Origin: Tidjanibacter massiliensis
GTDB taxonomy: Bacteria > Bacteroidota > Bacteroidia > Bacteroidales > Rikenellaceae
NCBI RefSeq assembly: GCF_900104605.1
Contig: NZ_LT629960.1
Coordinates: forward strand, 682,001 to 746,000
DNA length: 64,000 bases
Direction of reading: 5' to 3'
Shown one piece after another: positions 8,864 through 16,661 of the stretch. Each line of letters starts with the position of its first letter. Position 1 is the stretch's first letter. A program made the translations under genes and the position numbers. The notes under the pieces are model-generated. The model did no database searches and was not told the DNA's origin. It saw only the letters and a program-made list of their open reading frames with translations.

Positions 8864-9754
8864 ATGAAGATAAGACGAATCACGGCGGTCGTATTGGCAC
8901 TTTTCGCCTTAACCGCGACCTTTACTGCCGAAGGACAGGAAAAAAGCCTGAAACGGAAAGTGGCTATCGGACGTTTCTCCAACGAGACCCAGTATGCCAA
9001 AAGTATTTTTTACGACAAGGACAACGACCCGATGGGGAAACAGGCTTCCGACCTGCTGTCCGCACGCCTGGCTGCATCGGATAAGTTCCTGTTGATTGAG
9101 CGGCAGGATTACGATAAAATCGTCGAAGAGCTCAATACCGGCAACGGACTGTCAAACAGTATCGGTGCCGATTACCTCATCATCGGTTCCATTACCGAAT
9201 TCGGCCGCAAGACGGTCGGCACGCAAAAGTTGTTCTCAAGCAGCAAAGAACAGATTGTGGAAGCGACCGTCAGCATCCGGCTCGTGGATGTGGCGACCGG
9301 CATGATTGTCTTCAGCGGCGAGGCGCAGGGACAGGCATCCACGGAAGACAAACAGGTGTTGGGGCTCGGGAGCACCGCCGACTACGATGCCACGCTGTCC
9401 GACAAGGCCATTTCGGCCGCGATAAGCAAACTGGTGGAAAACATCATCAACAAATGTATGGACAATCCGTGGCGGGCCTACCTGCTCAGCTATGACGACG
9501 GCGTCTATTTCGTGTCGGGCGGTGCGAGTCAGGGAATAGCGGCAGGCGACCGGTTCGCAGTCGTGGAACGGGGCAAACAGGTGAAAAATCCGCAGACTGG
9601 ACTGCTGGTGGAACTGCCCGGGAAAACGGTCGGGGAGATTCGGATTGACCAGACGCTGGGTTCGACCGTAGCGGACGAAATCTCCATGGCGACCCTGACC
9701 GACGGAGAACTCGACAACGAAACGCTGGAAAAATATTATATAACCGAAATGTAA
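8864..9754 (+). CDS. CsgG/HfaB-family outer-membrane lipoprotein-type secretion protein
   Basis: A 296-residue protein with an N-terminal signal peptide (MKIRRITAVVLALFALTATF, cleavage near the following AEGQ). A CsgG-like domain follows: KRKVAIGRFSNE, LSARLAASDKFLLIERQDYDKI and the GADYLIIGSITEFG strand. CsgG proteins form nonameric outer-membrane pores that export curli subunits or serve holdfast attachment (HfaB). There is no lipobox cysteine and no curli subunit nearby. The three genes that follow are lipoproteins, two of them (DUF4810, DUF799) known companions of CsgG-like proteins, as in the Neisseria NMB1162-1164 cluster. The start at 8864 follows the promoter. Confidence 0.85.
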   Translation: MKIRRITAVVLALFALTATFTAEGQEKSLKRKVAIGRFSNETQYAKSIFYDKDNDPMGKQASDLLSARLAASDKFLLIERQDYDKIVEELNTGNGLSNSIGADYLIIGSITEFGRKTVGTQKLFSSSKEQIVEATVSIRLVDVATGMIVFSGEAQGQASTEDKQVLGLGSTADYDATLSDKAISAAISKLVENIINKCMDNPWRAYLLSYDDGVYFVSGGASQGIAAGDRFAVVERGKQVKNPQTGLLVELPGKTVGEIRIDQTLGSTVADEISMATLTDGELDNETLEKYYITEM

Positions 9755-9764
9755 TCGAGCCGAT

Positions 9765-10112
9765 ATGAAAAGCAATTGGATTGTCGTCCTGTGCCTGCTG
9801 GCCTGCCTTATGTTGCCGTCGTGCGGCCCCCACATGTACAAGACCATGTCGTCCGGTACGGACGATGTCGCTTACGTGATAGTGATTAAGGAGAACACCG
9901 ACAGAACGTCGTACGACGACGTGCAGCTTGTCATCGACGGCAGCACTTGCTTCTACGGCAAGGTGTATAAGCAGAAGGCCAAACGCAAGGCACCCGTCGT
10001 CACGGTGAAGCCGGGCAAACATAACCTGCGCGTGGTTATAGACGGAATCGTGCATGCGGATGAAACCGTTTTCCTTGGATTGCAGGAAACCAAAACGGTG
10101 CTGATACGATGA
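9765..10112 (+). CDS. Small lipoprotein in the CsgG/DUF4810/DUF799 operon
   Basis: The 115-residue protein starts MKSNWIVVLCLLACLMLPSCG, with lipobox LPSC (Cys20). The mature domain of about 95 residues looks like a small beta-sandwich; it includes LVIDGSTCFYGKVY and ends in a basic strand pattern (KPGKHNLRVVIDG) like PEGA-type surface repeats. No named family is recognised with confidence. It lies 10 nt after the csgG-like gene and overlaps the DUF4810 gene by 4 nt (ATGA), so it is clearly part of the same operon and probably the same envelope complex. Confidence 0.75.
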   Translation: MKSNWIVVLCLLACLMLPSCGPHMYKTMSSGTDDVAYVIVIKENTDRTSYDDVQLVIDGSTCFYGKVYKQKAKRKAPVVTVKPGKHNLRVVIDGIVHADETVFLGLQETKTVLIR

Positions 10113-10459
10113 AACGTTGCCGCTTACCGTTCGCCGTCGGTGCCGTGGCGGTCGTATGCGCATCCTGCTCGTCCAACTCCCAGCTATACAACTGGAAAGG
10201 ATACGAACAGGCGGTATATGCCTATACGCAGACGCCGGACGAACAAAACCTCGAAAAATTGTTGACGGTGTACGACCGGTTGCTCCATGCGCCTGGTGGT
10301 GTCCGGATGGTTCCACCGCCGGGAGTGTGTGCGGATTACGGATATCTGTTGCTGATGAACGGAAAAACGGACGAGGGGAAAGCCCTGCTCGAACAGGAAA
10401 CGGTTTTGTATCCTGAATCCAAAAAGTTTATCGACAGGATTCTAAAGCGTTTTGAATGA
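10109..10459 (+). CDS. DUF4810 domain lipoprotein
   Basis: A 116-residue protein with a signal peptide ending in ASCSS (lipobox cysteine near residue 19), then YNWKGYEQAVYAY near the mature N-terminus. It also has VPPPGVCADYGYLLLMNGK and ETVLYPESKKFIDRIL; these three motifs characterise DUF4810. The alpha-helical TPR-like pattern suggests a scaffold role at the outer membrane. It overlaps both neighbours by 4 nt, and in other bacteria DUF4810 occurs between CsgG-like and DUF799 genes, as here. The biochemical function is unknown. Confidence 0.85.
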   Translation: MKRCRLPFAVGAVAVVCASCSSNSQLYNWKGYEQAVYAYTQTPDEQNLEKLLTVYDRLLHAPGGVRMVPPPGVCADYGYLLLMNGKTDEGKALLEQETVLYPESKKFIDRILKRFE

Positions 10460-11124
10460 TGAAAAAGTTCCTGTGGGCCCTTGTTGCAGGGGGATTGTTG
10501 TCTTCCTGCTCTACGGTCAGCGTTACGAAATCGCAGCGTTACCCTCAGGTATATGCCGAACGGCCCGTTTCGATTCTGGTGATGCCGCCCATCAACCGCA
10601 GTACGAAAGTAGATGCCAAGGCGCTGTTTTACAGCTCGCTGATTGTGCCGTTGAGCCAACGGGGTTATTATGTGTTTCCGCCGCTGCTGACCATGGAAAT
10701 CCTCAAGGAGGAAAGTGCCTATGATGCGGAGATGTTCGAGGAGAGCTCCATGCAGCCGGTCGGTCGTCTGTTCGGAGTGGATGCAGTTCTCTTTACCACC
10801 ATCCATGAATGGACGAAAACGACGATTGCCGCACAAGTACAAGTAACGGTAGAATATACGCTGCGCTCTGCAAAAACGGACGCAATCCTGTTTCACCGGA
10901 AAGGAACGGTGATTTATAACCCCAATACGAGCAGCGGCAGCGTACTCTTAAACATGTTGGGCGATATGTTGTCTGCTGCTTTGACAAAGGAGATAGAGCT
11001 CGGCCGCCAATGCAACGAAGAGGCCATCGGCGATATGCCTGCCGGGGGATACAGCCCCGTGTTCGGTCAGGACGGTAACGAAAATGCGGGAAGCGAGGAG
11101 TTCAGCGCCTCCTTCTTTCGATGA
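10456..11124 (+). CDS. DUF799 (GNA1162-type) lipoprotein
   Basis: The 222-residue protein has the lipobox LLSSC (Cys16 counted from ATG 10459, or Cys17 from 10456). Family motifs follow: ILVMPPINRSTKVDAK and VPLSQRGYYVFPPLL, then FGVDAVLFTTIHEW. It matches DUF799/GNA1162, a TolB-like fold lipoprotein from a conserved CsgG/DUF4810/DUF799 cluster. The first ATG overlaps the DUF4810 stop (ATGATG), so translation is coupled. The C-terminus is a low-complexity Gly/Asn/Glu tail. A strong terminator follows within 10 nt, closing the operon. Confidence 0.85.
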   Translation: MMKKFLWALVAGGLLSSCSTVSVTKSQRYPQVYAERPVSILVMPPINRSTKVDAKALFYSSLIVPLSQRGYYVFPPLLTMEILKEESAYDAEMFEESSMQPVGRLFGVDAVLFTTIHEWTKTTIAAQVQVTVEYTLRSAKTDAILFHRKGTVIYNPNTSSGSVLLNMLGDMLSAALTKEIELGRQCNEEAIGDMPAGGYSPVFGQDGNENAGSEEFSASFFR

Positions 11125-11130
11125 AAAACA

Positions 11131-11169
11131 GTTCGGGGAACTTTCTTCAAGGTTCCCCGAACCGTTTTT
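11131..11169 (+). terminator. Rho-independent terminator of the csgG operon
   Basis: An 11-bp perfect stem (GTTCGGGGAAC, 11131-11141, with GTTCCCCGAAC, 11152-11162) is followed by CGTTTTTA. It starts 7 nt after the DUF799 stop. Confidence 0.8.
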
Positions 11170-11220
11170 ACGGTATCGTCCTGTAGGTGAACAGAAATGT
11201 CATCACAGACAATGAAAAGA

Positions 11221-11250
11221 ATACGGGAATGATGAACATTCCCGTATTTC
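11221..11250. terminator. Second hairpin in the gap between DUF799 and the alcohol dehydrogenase
   Basis: ATACGGGAATG (11221-11231) pairs perfectly with CATTCCCGTAT (11237-11247) across a 5-nt loop. T-rich sequence flanks it in both directions, so it could terminate either the plus-strand operon or the minus-strand dehydrogenase. The rest of the gap (11251-11443) shows no convincing gene or signal. Confidence 0.6.
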
Positions 11251-11443
11251 GTTAATTTCATGAAACATGACATATCTCATATTATGCTCTGCTTCATGCG
11301 TGTTACAGCCCGCCGCTTTCGAGCAGCAAGCCCGCCGCGAATTTGCGGCGTTCCGAAACCGGACAGGTTACAGGACTACTGCATGTTCTTGCCGTTCCTG
11401 AACCGATGACGACGAAGAGGCGGCAGCGTCGGTCATGCTTCCC

Positions 11444-12625
11444 TTACTTGTACGACGCTTCGTAAATGGCGACGCAGTCGTCTATACTGAGCTCCGAACG
11501 GTCGTTGGCGAACAGTCCGCCCATCGTATCGTAAGCATTGAAGGCCATCTTCCGAAACTCTTCCGGTTTGATACCGTAATCCGACATCCGCAGGCCATCT
11601 ACTCCACATGCATGCTGCAGGTTCATAAGCGCCGTAATGAAATCCTCCGGAGCCGATGTTCCGGTCATGCCCATGGCTTGCGCCAACCGTACGAAACGGT
11701 CGTCGCAGACGTGCTTTCCGATGAAATGGGAAAAGTATGCCCGGCTTATCATTATCAGTCCCGCCCCGTGCGGCAAATCCTGATGGAAGGCCGACATGGC
11801 ATGTTCGAGAGAGTGCTGGCTCGTTGTTCCGCTGACGTGCATCACGATACCCGAAAGGGTATTGCCGAAGGCCACGCGGGTACGTGCCTCCAGGTCGTCG
11901 CCGTGCTCTACGGCACTGGGAAGAGCTGCCGTCACGTGTTCCACAGCCGTGAGGGCGAGCATGTCGGACATGAGGTTCGCTTGTCCGGACAGATAGCTCT
12001 CCACACTGTGAAACAGTGCATCGAACCCCTGGTATGCAGTGAACCGGGGTGGAACGGTAACCATCAGTTCGGGGTCCACAATGGCCAGAACGGGAAACGA
12101 GTCGTCGGTTCCGAACCCGATTTTTTCATGCGTCTCCTCGTTGGTAATGACTCCCCAGGGGTCTGCCTCTGACCCCGTACCCGCCGTAGTCGTAATAGCG
12201 ACGACAGGAAGCGGTTTATGCTTCAACGGCAAGCCCTTTCCCGTGCCGGCCGGAACATAGTCCCAATAGTCTCCGTCGTTCGTCGCCATGAACGATATGG
12301 CTTTCGACGCGTCCATAACACTGCCGCCGCCGAGCGCCACGATAAAGTCGCAGCCATTTTCCCGGGCGAACGACGCGCCGGCCATTACGGTCGATTTCAG
12401 CGGATTCGCTTCGATACGGTCGAAAATCACCGTGGCCACACCGGCATTCTGCAGTTGGTTGACCGTTCTCGACAGGTAGCCGGAGGCTTTCGTGGAACGT
12501 CCGTTTGAAATCACGACCAAAGCCTTTCTACCCGGCAACGCCTGTTTGTGAAGGTCGTTCAGCCGACCTGCCCCGAAGAGTATCCGCGTAGGACAGAAAA
12601 ATCCAAAATCCATTTTTGCTTCCAT
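11444..12625 (-). CDS. Iron-containing alcohol dehydrogenase
   Basis: From ATG 12625 the protein has 393 residues, the normal size for group III Fe-dependent ADHs (butanol/lactaldehyde dehydrogenase type). Visible features are the NAD(P)-binding GGGSVMDASK at about residue 98, the TTTAGTGSE motif, and the metal-ligand region AYQGFDALFHSVESY and HDLPHGAGL-like segment (FHQDLPHGAG), which supply the conserved His residues. An ATG at 12613 (MDFGFFCPTRI) is an equally plausible start and has GGAAG just upstream. It lies divergent from an AraC regulator, which probably controls it. The substrate aldehyde or alcohol is unknown. Confidence 0.88.
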   Translation of the reverse strand: MEAKMDFGFFCPTRILFGAGRLNDLHKQALPGRKALVVISNGRSTKASGYLSRTVNQLQNAGVATVIFDRIEANPLKSTVMAGASFARENGCDFIVALGGGSVMDASKAISFMATNDGDYWDYVPAGTGKGLPLKHKPLPVVAITTTAGTGSEADPWGVITNEETHEKIGFGTDDSFPVLAIVDPELMVTVPPRFTAYQGFDALFHSVESYLSGQANLMSDMLALTAVEHVTAALPSAVEHGDDLEARTRVAFGNTLSGIVMHVSGTTSQHSLEHAMSAFHQDLPHGAGLIMISRAYFSHFIGKHVCDDRFVRLAQAMGMTGTSAPEDFITALMNLQHACGVDGLRMSDYGIKPEEFRKMAFNAYDTMGGLFANDRSELSIDDCVAIYEASYK

Positions 12626-12750
12626 GATATATCGCAGTTTAAAAGTCGGTACTTTTTCCGTACGGTGCAAAATTACCGGCACAGACTTCCCCCGGCATTA
12701 TATGGATTACGGATTGTATTACCACTATTCCGGATATACATTCCCGCATA

Positions 12751-12780
12751 TTGCCGAACGGAAGAAAAGGGATACCTTTG
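12751..12780 (+). promoter_or_regulatory. Promoter for the AraC-family gene
   Basis: TTG (12751-12753), 19 nt, then TACCTTTG (12773-12780): a full Bacteroidetes -33/-7 match. It lies 30 nt before the ATG at 12810, which rules out the long upstream reading of this frame as part of the protein. Confidence 0.7.
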
Positions 12781-12809
12781 CATGGTACGATACCAATAAC
12801 AAAACCGTT

Positions 12810-13709
12810 ATGGAAGAGATAATGCAACTCGACAACGTTTTCCAGTACAACGAACTGCTACACTGCGAAACGCTTCATCCGCTCGTCAATGTCATAGATT
12901 TCTCGACATGCACCCCGGCAGAGCATATCCGTTTTTGTCTCGGCTTCTATGCTGTATTCCTCAAGGACGTGAAATGCGGCGACATACAGTACGGACGGAG
13001 CACGTACGATTACCAGGAAGGAACGCTCGTATTCATCGCTCCGGGACAGTGCGTCGGCATCACCCGGCGCGGGGAGATGTTTCAGCCCAAAGGATGGGCC
13101 TTGCTGTTCCACCCCGACTTCATCCGGGGAACGCAGCTCGGTCGCAACATTCGGAATTACACCTTCTTTTCATACGCTGTCAATGAAGCCCTCCATCTTT
13201 CTCAACAGGAGCGCGGTACGATTGTCGACTGTCTGCACAACATCCGGGCCGAGCTGCAGCACCCGATAGACCGGCACAGCCGCACGCTGATAATAAACAA
13301 CATCGAAATGTTTCTGAACTACTGCATCCGTTTTTACGACCGACAGTTCGTCACGCGCAGCGAAATTGCCAACAAGGACATCCTGTCGCGTTTCGAGGAG
13401 ATTCTGAACGGCTACTTCCGTTCGGACAGGCCACAGACCATAGGGCTGCCGACGGTACAGTACTGCGCCCGAGAACTGCATCTGTCTCCCAACTATTTTG
13501 GCGACCTGATTAAAAAGGAGACGGGCAAGACGGCGCAGGAACACATCCAGCTCTACGTGATAGATACCGCCAAAGAACGGATAGCCGACCGGGGACTTTC
13601 GATAAGCGAGATAGCCTACGACCTGGGATTCAAATATCCGGCCCATTTCACCCGGCTTTTCAAAAACGTGGTGGGATGTACCCCGAACGAATACAGGGCG
13701 ACGTGCTAA
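12810..13709 (+). CDS. AraC-family transcriptional regulator
   Basis: The 299-residue protein has an N-terminal cupin-like sensor (about residues 1-165, with FIAPGQCVGI) and a C-terminal AraC/XylS DNA-binding domain with two helix-turn-helix motifs. The first HTH has ARELHLSPNYFGDLIKKETG and the second ISEIAYDLGFKYPAHFTRLFK, ending with the CTPNEYR signature. The start at 12810 is chosen because a complete promoter ends at 12780. It is divergent from the iron alcohol dehydrogenase with about 180 nt between start codons, so regulation of that gene is a natural guess. Confidence 0.9.
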   Translation: MEEIMQLDNVFQYNELLHCETLHPLVNVIDFSTCTPAEHIRFCLGFYAVFLKDVKCGDIQYGRSTYDYQEGTLVFIAPGQCVGITRRGEMFQPKGWALLFHPDFIRGTQLGRNIRNYTFFSYAVNEALHLSQQERGTIVDCLHNIRAELQHPIDRHSRTLIINNIEMFLNYCIRFYDRQFVTRSEIANKDILSRFEEILNGYFRSDRPQTIGLPTVQYCARELHLSPNYFGDLIKKETGKTAQEHIQLYVIDTAKERIADRGLSISEIAYDLGFKYPAHFTRLFKNVVGCTPNEYRATC

Positions 13710-13720
13710 GGGGAAAAAGG

Positions 13721-13752
13721 GAACGGAAGTCGATGACTTCCGTTCTCGTTTT
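13721..13752. terminator. Bidirectional terminator between araC-type gene and yebC
   Basis: GAACGGAAGTC (13721-13731) pairs perfectly with GACTTCCGTTC (13735-13745) across a 3-nt loop. TCGTTTTC follows on the plus strand and CCTTTTTCC on the minus strand. It sits between convergent genes. Confidence 0.8.
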
Positions 13753-13766
13753 CGATTGTATCATGC

Positions 13767-14498
13767 CTATTCAGCCTCCTCTTCCTCCTTCATGTTGTGG
13801 AAGACATTCACTACGTCGTCGTCTTCTTCCAACTTCTCGATGAGTTTGTGGACCGATTGCCGCTGCTCCTCCGGAAGTTCCTTGGTGTCGGTCGGAATAC
13901 GGATGAATTCGCCGCTCGTTATCTCCATGCCGTGCCCCTCGAGGTAGGCCTGTATCTGACCGTAGGATTCGAACGGGCCGTAAATATTGATTTGATTCTC
14001 GTCGTCCACGAACACTTCGTCCACTTCGAAATCGATAAGGTCGAGTTCAAGCTGGTCGAGGTCGATATCCTCCTTGTAAGGGGTCTTGAAGATGGCCTTG
14101 TGGACAAACATGAAACTTACGCTTCCGCTCGTTCCAAGCGCACCTCCCATCTTGTTGAAATAACTCCGGACATTGGCTACCGTCCGGGTGGGATTGTCGG
14201 TCGCGGTTTCGACGAGGATGGCGATGCCATGAGGACCGTATCCTTCGTAGACCATCTCCTTGTAGTCGGACGTATCTTTCGAAATAGCCCTTTTGATGGC
14301 CCTCTCGATATTGTCTTTCGGCATGTTCTCCGCCTTGGCATTCTGGATGAGCAACCTCAGACGGGTATTGCTCGCGGGGTCGGGGCCGGCCTGTTGTACC
14401 GATACCTCTATGGCTTTTCCTATCTTGGTAAATGTCCGCGCCATGTGGCCCCAGCGTTTCAGCTTCGTGGCCTTACGATATTCGAATGCCCTTCCCAT
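13767..14498 (-). CDS. YebC/PmpR-family transcriptional regulator or translation factor
   Basis: The 243-residue protein begins MGRAFEYRKATKLKRWGHMAR, the form usual in Bacteroidetes YebC proteins. It continues with FTKIGKAI, the NTRLRLLIQNAKAENMPKDNIERAI core and YEGYGPHG, all diagnostic for YebC. YebC-type proteins bind DNA or act on ribosomes stalled at proline motifs. The C-terminus is strongly acidic (EEEEAE). The start at 14498 is preferred over a longer frame because the promoter at 14540-14570 overlaps the extension. Confidence 0.92.
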   Translation of the reverse strand: MGRAFEYRKATKLKRWGHMARTFTKIGKAIEVSVQQAGPDPASNTRLRLLIQNAKAENMPKDNIERAIKRAISKDTSDYKEMVYEGYGPHGIAILVETATDNPTRTVANVRSYFNKMGGALGTSGSVSFMFVHKAIFKTPYKEDIDLDQLELDLIDFEVDEVFVDDENQINIYGPFESYGQIQAYLEGHGMEITSGEFIRIPTDTKELPEEQRQSVHKLIEKLEEDDDVVNVFHNMKEEEEAE

Positions 14499-14539
14499 GT
14501 GTATTGCAAGTCTGTTATTGAGTTGTTTTTTCAGGAACA

Positions 14540-14570
14540 CAAAAGTATAACCTTTTCGATAAAAAGACAA
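14540..14570 (-). promoter_or_regulatory. Promoter for yebC
   Basis: On the minus strand, TTG (14570-14568), 20 nt, then TACTTTTG (14547-14540). A divergent TACTTTTG (14581-14588) on the plus strand probably serves tsaC, so the two genes share a compact promoter region. Confidence 0.6.
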
Positions 14571-14608
14571 AAAAACGGCTTACTTTTGCAAATGCAAAAT
14601 CCGAAGGC

Positions 14609-15172
14609 ATGAAGGAGGAAATAGAGAGGGCCGTGGAGGTGCTGCGCAGGGGAGGTATCATTCTTTACCCGACCGATACGGTATGGGGAATAGGCTGCGA
14701 TGCAACCGACGAGACTGCGGTGGAGAGGGTCTATCAACTGAAACGTTCCTGCAACAAGAAGGGCATGATTGTGCTGACAGAGAGCATCGACCGCGTGGGA
14801 TGCTACTTCAGAAACGTCCCGGCCGTAGCTTGGGATCTGCTCGAATGTGCAGACAAGCCGCTGACACTCATCCTACCAGGAGCCTGCGGCGTGGCGAAAA
14901 ATCTGGTGCCGGAGGAGGGAACGCTTGCAGTCCGCGTCCCCAACCACGCATTCTGCCGGAACCTGCTGCACCGATTCGGCCGGCCGCTGGTATCGACCTC
15001 GGCGAACATCTCCGGCGAGGCTACCCCGAAAGGGTTCGGCGATATTGCCGAAGAGATACGTGCGGGTGTCGATTACACGGTCGATATCCGCTGCGAAGGC
15101 GCTCCCACCCGCAAGGCATCCTCCATCATCATGCTCGGAGAGGATGGAGAAGTGAAAATCATCAGAGAATAA
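14609..15172 (+). CDS. tsaC: L-threonylcarbamoyladenylate synthase (TsaC/YrdC/Sua5)
   Basis: TsaC makes threonylcarbamoyl-AMP from Thr, bicarbonate and ATP for the t6A37 modification of ANN-decoding tRNAs. The 187-residue protein carries the YrdC signature: GGIILYPTDTVWGIGCDA near residue 14, YQLKRSCNKKGMIVL, and LVSTSANISGEATP near residue 129. It ends shortly after the YrdC domain, so it is the short TsaC form without the Sua5 C-terminal domain. A divergent -7 box (TACTTTTG, 14581-14588) is 20 nt upstream. The thioesterase gene starts 4 nt after the stop. Confidence 0.93.
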   Translation: MKEEIERAVEVLRRGGIILYPTDTVWGIGCDATDETAVERVYQLKRSCNKKGMIVLTESIDRVGCYFRNVPAVAWDLLECADKPLTLILPGACGVAKNLVPEEGTLAVRVPNHAFCRNLLHRFGRPLVSTSANISGEATPKGFGDIAEEIRAGVDYTVDIRCEGAPTRKASSIIMLGEDGEVKIIRE

Positions 15173-15176
15173 GCCT

Positions 15177-15590
15177 ATGGGCAAATACATCGAAAGCGAT
15201 ATACAGATACGGTTCGCCGACGCGGACAGCCTCGGCCATATCAACAACGTGAATCTGCAGCACTATTTCGACGTCGGAAAGATGGAATTCTACGAAAAAG
15301 TGCTCGGCAAGACCATCGACCCCGACGCGGAGAGCCTGATACTCGTATCTATACACACCAACTACCACCGCCAGAGCAGGCTCCATTCGCAACTCGTCGT
15401 ACGGACGTGGGTGGAGAAGATAGGCAATTCGAGCGTGACCATCTTCCAGCACCTTATCGACCGCGCCGACGGCGGCATCAATGCCGATTGCCGTTCGGTC
15501 GCCGTCGGCTACGACTTTCTCCGACAGGAGTCCTTTCCGCTGAAAAAGGAGTGGCGTGCGAAAATGGAAGAGTATCTGCGGCAGGAGTAA
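15177..15590 (+). CDS. Hot-dog-fold acyl-CoA thioesterase (4HBT/YbgC type)
   Basis: A 137-residue single-domain hot-dog protein. The motif FADADSLGHINNVNLQHYFD (about residues 13-32) contains the Asp and the GHxNN turn typical of 4-hydroxybenzoyl-CoA thioesterase-like enzymes. The rest follows the YbgC/FadM pattern. It probably hydrolyses an acyl-CoA or acyl-ACP; the chain is not predictable. It lies 4 nt downstream of tsaC and is presumably co-transcribed. The gene after it is the AT-rich restriction-modification cassette. Confidence 0.82.
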   Translation: MGKYIESDIQIRFADADSLGHINNVNLQHYFDVGKMEFYEKVLGKTIDPDAESLILVSIHTNYHRQSRLHSQLVVRTWVEKIGNSSVTIFQHLIDRADGGINADCRSVAVGYDFLRQESFPLKKEWRAKMEEYLRQE

Positions 15591-15661
15591 TGTTTCGACA
15601 CATTGTCGGGATTGTTATTGGTTCACCTGTATGCAAATTTCAGGCCTTCGGCCGGCAGAGT

Positions 15662-15717
15662 TTCATATTGAGTATGAACTTCATCCAAGCAAGTTGTATC
15701 GACCATGATACCGACTT
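15662..15717. promoter_or_regulatory. Two inverted repeats upstream of the methylase (candidate operator)
   Basis: TTCATA-TTGAG-TATGAA (15662-15678) is one dyad. AAGT-t-GTATC-gaccat-GATAC-cg-ACTT (15691-15717) is a second, longer imperfect dyad ending 21 nt before the methylase ATG. Restriction-modification operons are often controlled through symmetric operators bound by a controller protein or by the methylase itself; that role here is inference. No canonical TAnnTTTG box is seen in this leader. Confidence 0.45.
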
Positions 15718-15738
15718 AGAACTTTGACAGCAAAAACG

Positions 15739-16641
15739 ATGAAACAATATCCCGCCAAACCGTTTGTAAAATGGGCCGGAGGCAAAGGCCAGCTGTTGAC
15801 AACATTGGGCCAGGCATTACCCGAGACGTTCTGCAACATAGAAGATGCTGTCTATATCGAACCTTTTGTCGGGGGAGGGGCTATGCTCTTCTTTATGTTG
15901 CAAAACTTCGGCAATATCAAAAAAGCCGTTATCAGTGACGTAAACACCAATTTAATCAAAGCATACGAAGTAATCAAGGACACTCCCGAACGTCTTGTCG
16001 GCATCCTATCGAAAATTCAGGATACATATTGGAAAATCCCGGAAACAGATAAACGGAAAGAGTTCTATCTCGACATACGCCAAAAGTTCAATCAGGGCGG
16101 GCTGTCCGATATCGATAATACGGCATATTTTATTTTTTTAAACAGAACCTGTTTCAACGGTTTGTACCGCGTAAACTCCAAAGGTCAGTTCAATGTTCCT
16201 TTCGGCAAGTATACCAACCCTACCATTTGTGATGAACGAACTATTTATGCGGACAGTCTTTTGCTGCAAAAGGTAGAGGTACTGTACGGCGATTTTGAAC
16301 AGACTGAAAAATTCGCAATTGCGGATAATACATTCATATATTGCGACCCGCCGTACCGGCCCCTGACAGCTACGGCCAATTTCAGCGCCTATTCTGTACA
16401 ATCATTTTCCGATGCGGACCAGATACGTCTGAAAAAATACGCCGACAGATTGTCTCTGAAACATTGCTTCCTGATGCTGAGTAATGCCGATTGTCGGGAA
16501 TGGAATCCAGAAGATAACTTCCTGGATGAACTGTATCGCGAATACCACATCAACCGCATCCAGGCCGTTCGTTGTATTAATGCCAACGCAGCGAAACGAG
16601 GTAAATTACCGGAACTACTTATCAGGAATTATCAGGATTGA
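15739..16641 (+). CDS. DpnII-like (D12 class) adenine-N6 DNA methyltransferase
   Basis: The 300-residue protein has the alpha-class adenine methylase motif order: KWAGGKGQLL at residues 11-20 (motif X), EPFVGGGA at 41-48 (motif I, AdoMet), and CDPPY at 202-206 (motif IV, catalytic), followed by an FSAYSVQSFS region. It belongs to the Dam/M.DpnII family, whose usual target is GATC. The first plausible ATG is 15739; an in-frame TTG at 15724 is less likely. The cognate endonuclease follows 20 nt downstream. The gene is visibly richer in A+T than its neighbours, consistent with acquisition. Confidence 0.9.
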   Translation: MKQYPAKPFVKWAGGKGQLLTTLGQALPETFCNIEDAVYIEPFVGGGAMLFFMLQNFGNIKKAVISDVNTNLIKAYEVIKDTPERLVGILSKIQDTYWKIPETDKRKEFYLDIRQKFNQGGLSDIDNTAYFIFLNRTCFNGLYRVNSKGQFNVPFGKYTNPTICDERTIYADSLLLQKVEVLYGDFEQTEKFAIADNTFIYCDPPYRPLTATANFSAYSVQSFSDADQIRLKKYADRLSLKHCFLMLSNADCREWNPEDNFLDELYREYHINRIQAVRCINANAAKRGKLPELLIRNYQD

Positions 16642-16661
16642 TTTTTATTTCCCAAATTGTT

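Noticed and set aside
12624-12809. N-terminal extension of the AraC regulator
   Set aside because: The promoter at 12751-12780 is inside it and it overlaps the divergent dehydrogenase start; the extra sequence is not protein-like.
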